This document shows positions 60,771 to 64,000 of a DNA stretch of 64,000 nucleotides, piece after piece. The stretch's first letter is position 1. Every line of letters starts with the position of its first letter. The translations under genes were made by a program, and so were the position numbers. The stretch comes from Anoplopoma fimbria (taxonomy: Eukaryota > Chordata > Actinopteri > Perciformes > Anoplopomatidae): positions 27,576,582 through 27,640,581 of the forward strand of contig NC_072467.1 of NCBI RefSeq assembly GCF_027596085.1, given 5' to 3'. The notes under the pieces are model-generated. The model was not told the DNA's origin. It saw only the letters and a list, made by a program, of their open reading frames with translations, and did no database searches.

Positions 60771-61791
60771 AAATAACACTGAGAGGTTTCACCAGCAACA
60801 GTTACGCTGCTATAGGAAATCATATCACAAAACTCTAATTAAAGAATAACTTTCCATTCACGCTGTATCTATTATCTATATCTATTATATATTGTATTTT
60901 CCTTTTTTTAATTAAATCAGTGGAGCCTTCTCACTTACATCCAGCCACAATCAACAACTAGATAACATGTTGTTGACTGAAGGGAAGCTGCACTCTCTCA
61001 TCTAGTGTTATTGATTAATTAGAGCCAGGACAACCTTTGAAACAGGTCCGTTTGTGCAGTGCATGCTGGGTAAGTGGCTTTTGAGCAGTGGGACGTGTGC
61101 AGCGATGGCTCAACTGGTTGGACTGGTTTATTTGGGAACTGATCTGGCTGCAGCAGAGAGGCGTGCTCACACAGAGGTAAGGCTGCTCGAACAACAAACT
61201 ACTGACTTCATGAATACTTACAAAGTAGAAAAGTACGAGTTCATTTACAGCAGGGGTTTTGTACATGGTTTGGTCAGCCAGGATCAACGTTTAGGCTTTC
61301 ACTCTTGATCTTTTAAAGCCTACAAAGTTATTTTATTCCTATCTTTATCCTTATTTCTGTGCAGGGATCAGCTCATAGGTTCTCACTCTTTGGGTTTGAA
61401 CGTCTCTTGTGGTCTCTTGATATTCACAAAAGGTCACATTTTAGCATAAAATATCTTTGCTTCCTCTATGTTCTTAAAGATGAAATATAAAGAAATGCCA
61501 GAGTCACAATACCGTGACGGCTGGACGACTCTTACTGCTGGGGCTCGTGAGATTTTGGGAAAAACATAGAGAGAGAGTCAAGGGTCACATGGGTGAAAGT
61601 CCTTGGACGAGTTTGTTTAACTGAGAAGCAAAGAGCTTTAATCTGCTGCTCCGCTATTGATTGTTTAAATATCATTATATGTTATGTGTAACAAAATAAT
61701 CGTAACTAGTCATTTGGATCATTTTATCTGATGCATTTTATCAGTGTTTGTACTGGGAAGTTGATTTCTCTTAATAAAAAAAGTATTATTT

Positions 61792-62090
61792 ACAGACGTC
61801 TCTTTCCCAATCTAAGTCTATGGGGAAAGTTTTTTTTTCTTTATTGACAAAACATAATATACAGGTAAAATATTTGACTTGCAGAAAAAATGAAGGTTGT
61901 ATAACACACATACACACAAATTATAATATTAAAGGTGAATTATGTTGCAAAAGAAAAAAAAGCGCAGTAACAGACGTCTCTTTTACAATCGAAGTCTATA
62001 GGGAGAAGTTTTTGTTTTCGTTATTGACAAAATGTAAAATACAGGTAATAACACACATAATAACAAGATTTAAGGACAATTATGTTGCAA
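61792..62090 (+). repeat. Tandem duplication of about 178 bp
   Basis: ACAGACGTCTCTTT, AAGTCTATRGGGA, TTATTGACAAAA and AATTATGTTGCAA occur in order starting at 61792 and again at 61970. The copies have diverged by substitutions and small indels. Confidence 0.88.
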
Positions 62091-62407
62091 TTTTTTGGGG
62101 GAAAAAGTATTTTGGGGCTCCATAGAATCACATGACGGACACAGTAGTTGTATTTCCACCGTTTGGCCACTAATTGTATAATTTATTTATTTCTAGTAGG
62201 CAGGACTCAGCCGGAGAAAGGTCATGTCAAATACTTAAAATGTGACGACCATTGTTGGATTGTTTGTTGTTGTCAATCAAATCTGATCAAACCAGATCCA
62301 ACACAATCCTGATGAAGCAGGTTTTCAGACTTTTTTAACCATTAAATATATATACCTAAAGATACTTTATTTTGATTTTGATTGCTGCCATTTAGTTATG
62401 AATATTT

Positions 62408-62600
62408 AAAGTTGCAGTGTGTAGAATACGGCGCCATCTAGTGGTGAAGTTTCAGATCGCAGATTGCAACTTCACCATATGTGAAAAACGTGAAGAATGC
62501 AAAAACGTGAATAACCCAAATCTAGAGTCAGTGTTTGGTTTGTCCGTTCAGGGCTACCGTAGAAACATCGGGGACTCCATAAAGAAGAGTAGATGTAGAT
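62408..62600 (+). repeat. Dispersed repeat family D, second copy
   Basis: AAAGTTGCAGTGTGTAGAAT, GGCGCCATCTAGTGGTGAAG and GGGCTACCGTAGAAACATCG, in the same order as in the glg1 3'UTR copy at 9553. Confidence 0.85.
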
Positions 62601-62839
62601 ATAAAGATATAAACAGCTCATTCTAAGGTAATGAAAACACAAGGATGCTTATTTTCAGGTGATTAAACACAAAAGAAAACATACTTATTAATATTTTATT
62701 CCATTTCTGCCAATAAATCCCCCTAAATGTTTGACATTCTACATTTAATGTTATTGAGAAGAACCTTTAATTTAATAATTGTCATTCATGAAGGCCTGAC
62801 CTTCAGTCTCTATAACTGAAAGTCATGCAGGTAAAGCTC

Positions 62840-64000
62840 CACCTGTCCTCACCTGTCCTCACCTGTCCTCTCCTGTCCTCACCTGTCCTCTCCTGTCCTC
62901 TCCTGTCCTCTCCTGTCCTCTCCCATCCTCTCCTGTCCTCTCCTGTCCTCACCTGTCCTCTCCTGTCCTCACCTGTCCTCTCCTCCTGTCCTCACCTGTC
63001 CTCCTGTCCTCTCCCGTCCTGTCCTCTCCCGTCCTCTCCTGTCCTCTCCTGTCCTCACCTGTCCTCTCCCTGTCCTCTCCTGTCCTCTCCCTGTCCTCAC
63101 CTGTCCTCTCCCGTCCTCACCTGTCCTCACCTGTCCTCTCCTGTCCTCACCTGTCCTCACCCGTCCTCCTCCCTGTCCTCTCCTGTCCTCCCTCTCCTGT
63201 CCTCACCTGTCCTCACCTGTCCTCACCTGTCCTCTCCTGTCCTCTCCCGTCCTCACCTGTCCTCACCTGTCCTCTCCTGTCCTCTCCTGTCCTCTCCTGT
63301 CCTCTCCTGTCCTCTCCTCCCTCCTCTCCTCTCCTGTCCTCACCTGTCCTCACCTGTCCTCACCTGTCCTCTCCCTGTCCTCTCCTGTCCTCTCCCATCC
63401 TCCTGTCCTCTCCTGTCCTCACCTGTCCTCTCCTGTCCTCACCTGTCCTCACCCCTCCTCTCCTGTCCTCACCTGTCCTCTCCTGTCCTCACCTGTCCTC
63501 ACCTGTCCTCACCTGTCCTCTCCTGTCCTCACCTGTCCTCACCTGTCCTCACCTCCTCTCCTGTCCTCACCTGTCCTCACCTGTCCTCTCCTGTCCTCAC
63601 CTGTCCTCACCCCTCACCTCCTCTCCTGTCCCTCCTCCCTGTCCTCACCTGTCCTCACCTGTCCTCTCCTCACCTGTCCTCACCTGTCCTCTCCTGTCCT
63701 CTCCTGTCCTCTCCTGTCCTCACCTGTCCTCACCTGTCCCTGTCCTCTCCTGTCCTCTCCTCACCTGTCCTCTCCTGTCCTCCTGTCCTCACCTGTCCTG
63801 TCCTCTCCTGTCCTCTCTCCCTGTCCTCTCCTGTCCTCTCCTGTCCTCACCTGTCCTCACCTGTCCTCACCTGTCCTCACCTGTCCTCTCCTGTCCTCTC
63901 CTGTCCTCACCTGTCCTCTCCTGTCCTCACCTGTCCTCTCCTGTCCTCTCCTGTCCTCACCTGTCCTCTCCCTCTCCCGTCCTCACCTGTCCTCACCTGT
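62840..64000 (+). repeat. 10-bp CACCTGTCCT / CTCCTGTCCT satellite, open at the window end
   Basis: More than 1.1 kb (about 110 units by length) of two alternating decamers, ACCTGTCCTC and TCCTGTCCTC, with occasional CCGTCCTC, CCCTCCTC and short-unit variants. Every ACC-type unit creates CACCTG (E-box; CAGGTG on the other strand). On the minus strand the repeat reads GAGGACAGGTGAGGACAG, so each such unit carries an ACAG|GTGAGG splice-donor match. No gene is visible in it. Confidence 0.97.

Noticed and set aside
61054..61308. Plus-strand 84-residue frame with an internal ATG (MAQLVGLVYLGTDLAAAERR) and a GTAAGG at 61178
   Set aside because: Looks exon-like, but no acceptor-linked partner exon or known family could be found; left unannotated.
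62969..63160. Minus-strand Arg/Thr/Gly frame (RTGEDRRGQV repeats)
   Set aside because: Translation of the 10-bp satellite; frame is lost wherever units vary in length.

Overview
This is teleost fish nuclear DNA, probably from a spiny-rayed fish. The evidence is vertebrate-type split genes with GT..AG introns, very abundant (CA)n/(TG)n microsatellites, and many dispersed repeats of a kind I recall from percomorph genomes. The species cannot be named from the sequence. There are no prokaryotic genes, CRISPR arrays or tRNA/rRNA genes. Most long open frames are translations of microsatellites or repeats and were left out.

Three protein-coding genes are supported. (1) Positions 1471-7606, plus strand: the last ten coding exons of glg1 (Golgi apparatus protein 1 / MG-160 / ESL-1), with a 3.3 kb 3'UTR to a poly(A) signal near 10883. 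(2) Positions 14741-21637, minus strand: a complete seven-exon fbln7 (fibulin-7), whose exons join in frame to 444 residues. glg1 and fbln7 converge tail to tail across a roughly 2.2 kb gap. (3) Positions 33220-57432, plus strand: the last six exons of a RALY/RALYL/hnRNP C-family RNA-binding protein gene. It has the FDY-type motif, a basic Ser-rich segment and the leucine-zipper-like oligomerisation helix, but I find no RRM-coding exon in the roughly 11.5 kb upstream.

Layout: 1-1470 glg1 intron with an old repeat; 1471-7606 glg1 exons; 7607-10905 glg1 3'UTR with two (UG)n tracts, G-runs and a dispersed repeat; 10906-13126 intergenic with a MITE-like element; 13127-21850 fbln7; 21850-33219 intergenic, repeat- and microsatellite-rich; 33220-57432 RALY-like gene with introns of about 9.4 and 8.8 kb; 57433-62840 3' flank with more repeats; 62840-64000 a 10-bp CACCTGTCCT-type satellite running off the window.

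The most unusual theme is the relationship between tandem repeats and splice sites. In glg1 (3061-3226) and the RALY-like gene (56036-56290) the exon end plus its 5' splice donor has itself been copied into a tandem array. In fbln7 a 19-bp array begins within a few bases of a donor, in the place where mammalian fibulin-7 has an extra EGF exon. Two RALY-like exons have (TG)n directly against the acceptor in place of a polypyrimidine tract. Two perfect hairpins (52438-52475 and 53366-53411), a coding poly-Ser expansion in fbln7, a DR4-spaced GGGTCA array and several local duplications are also described.
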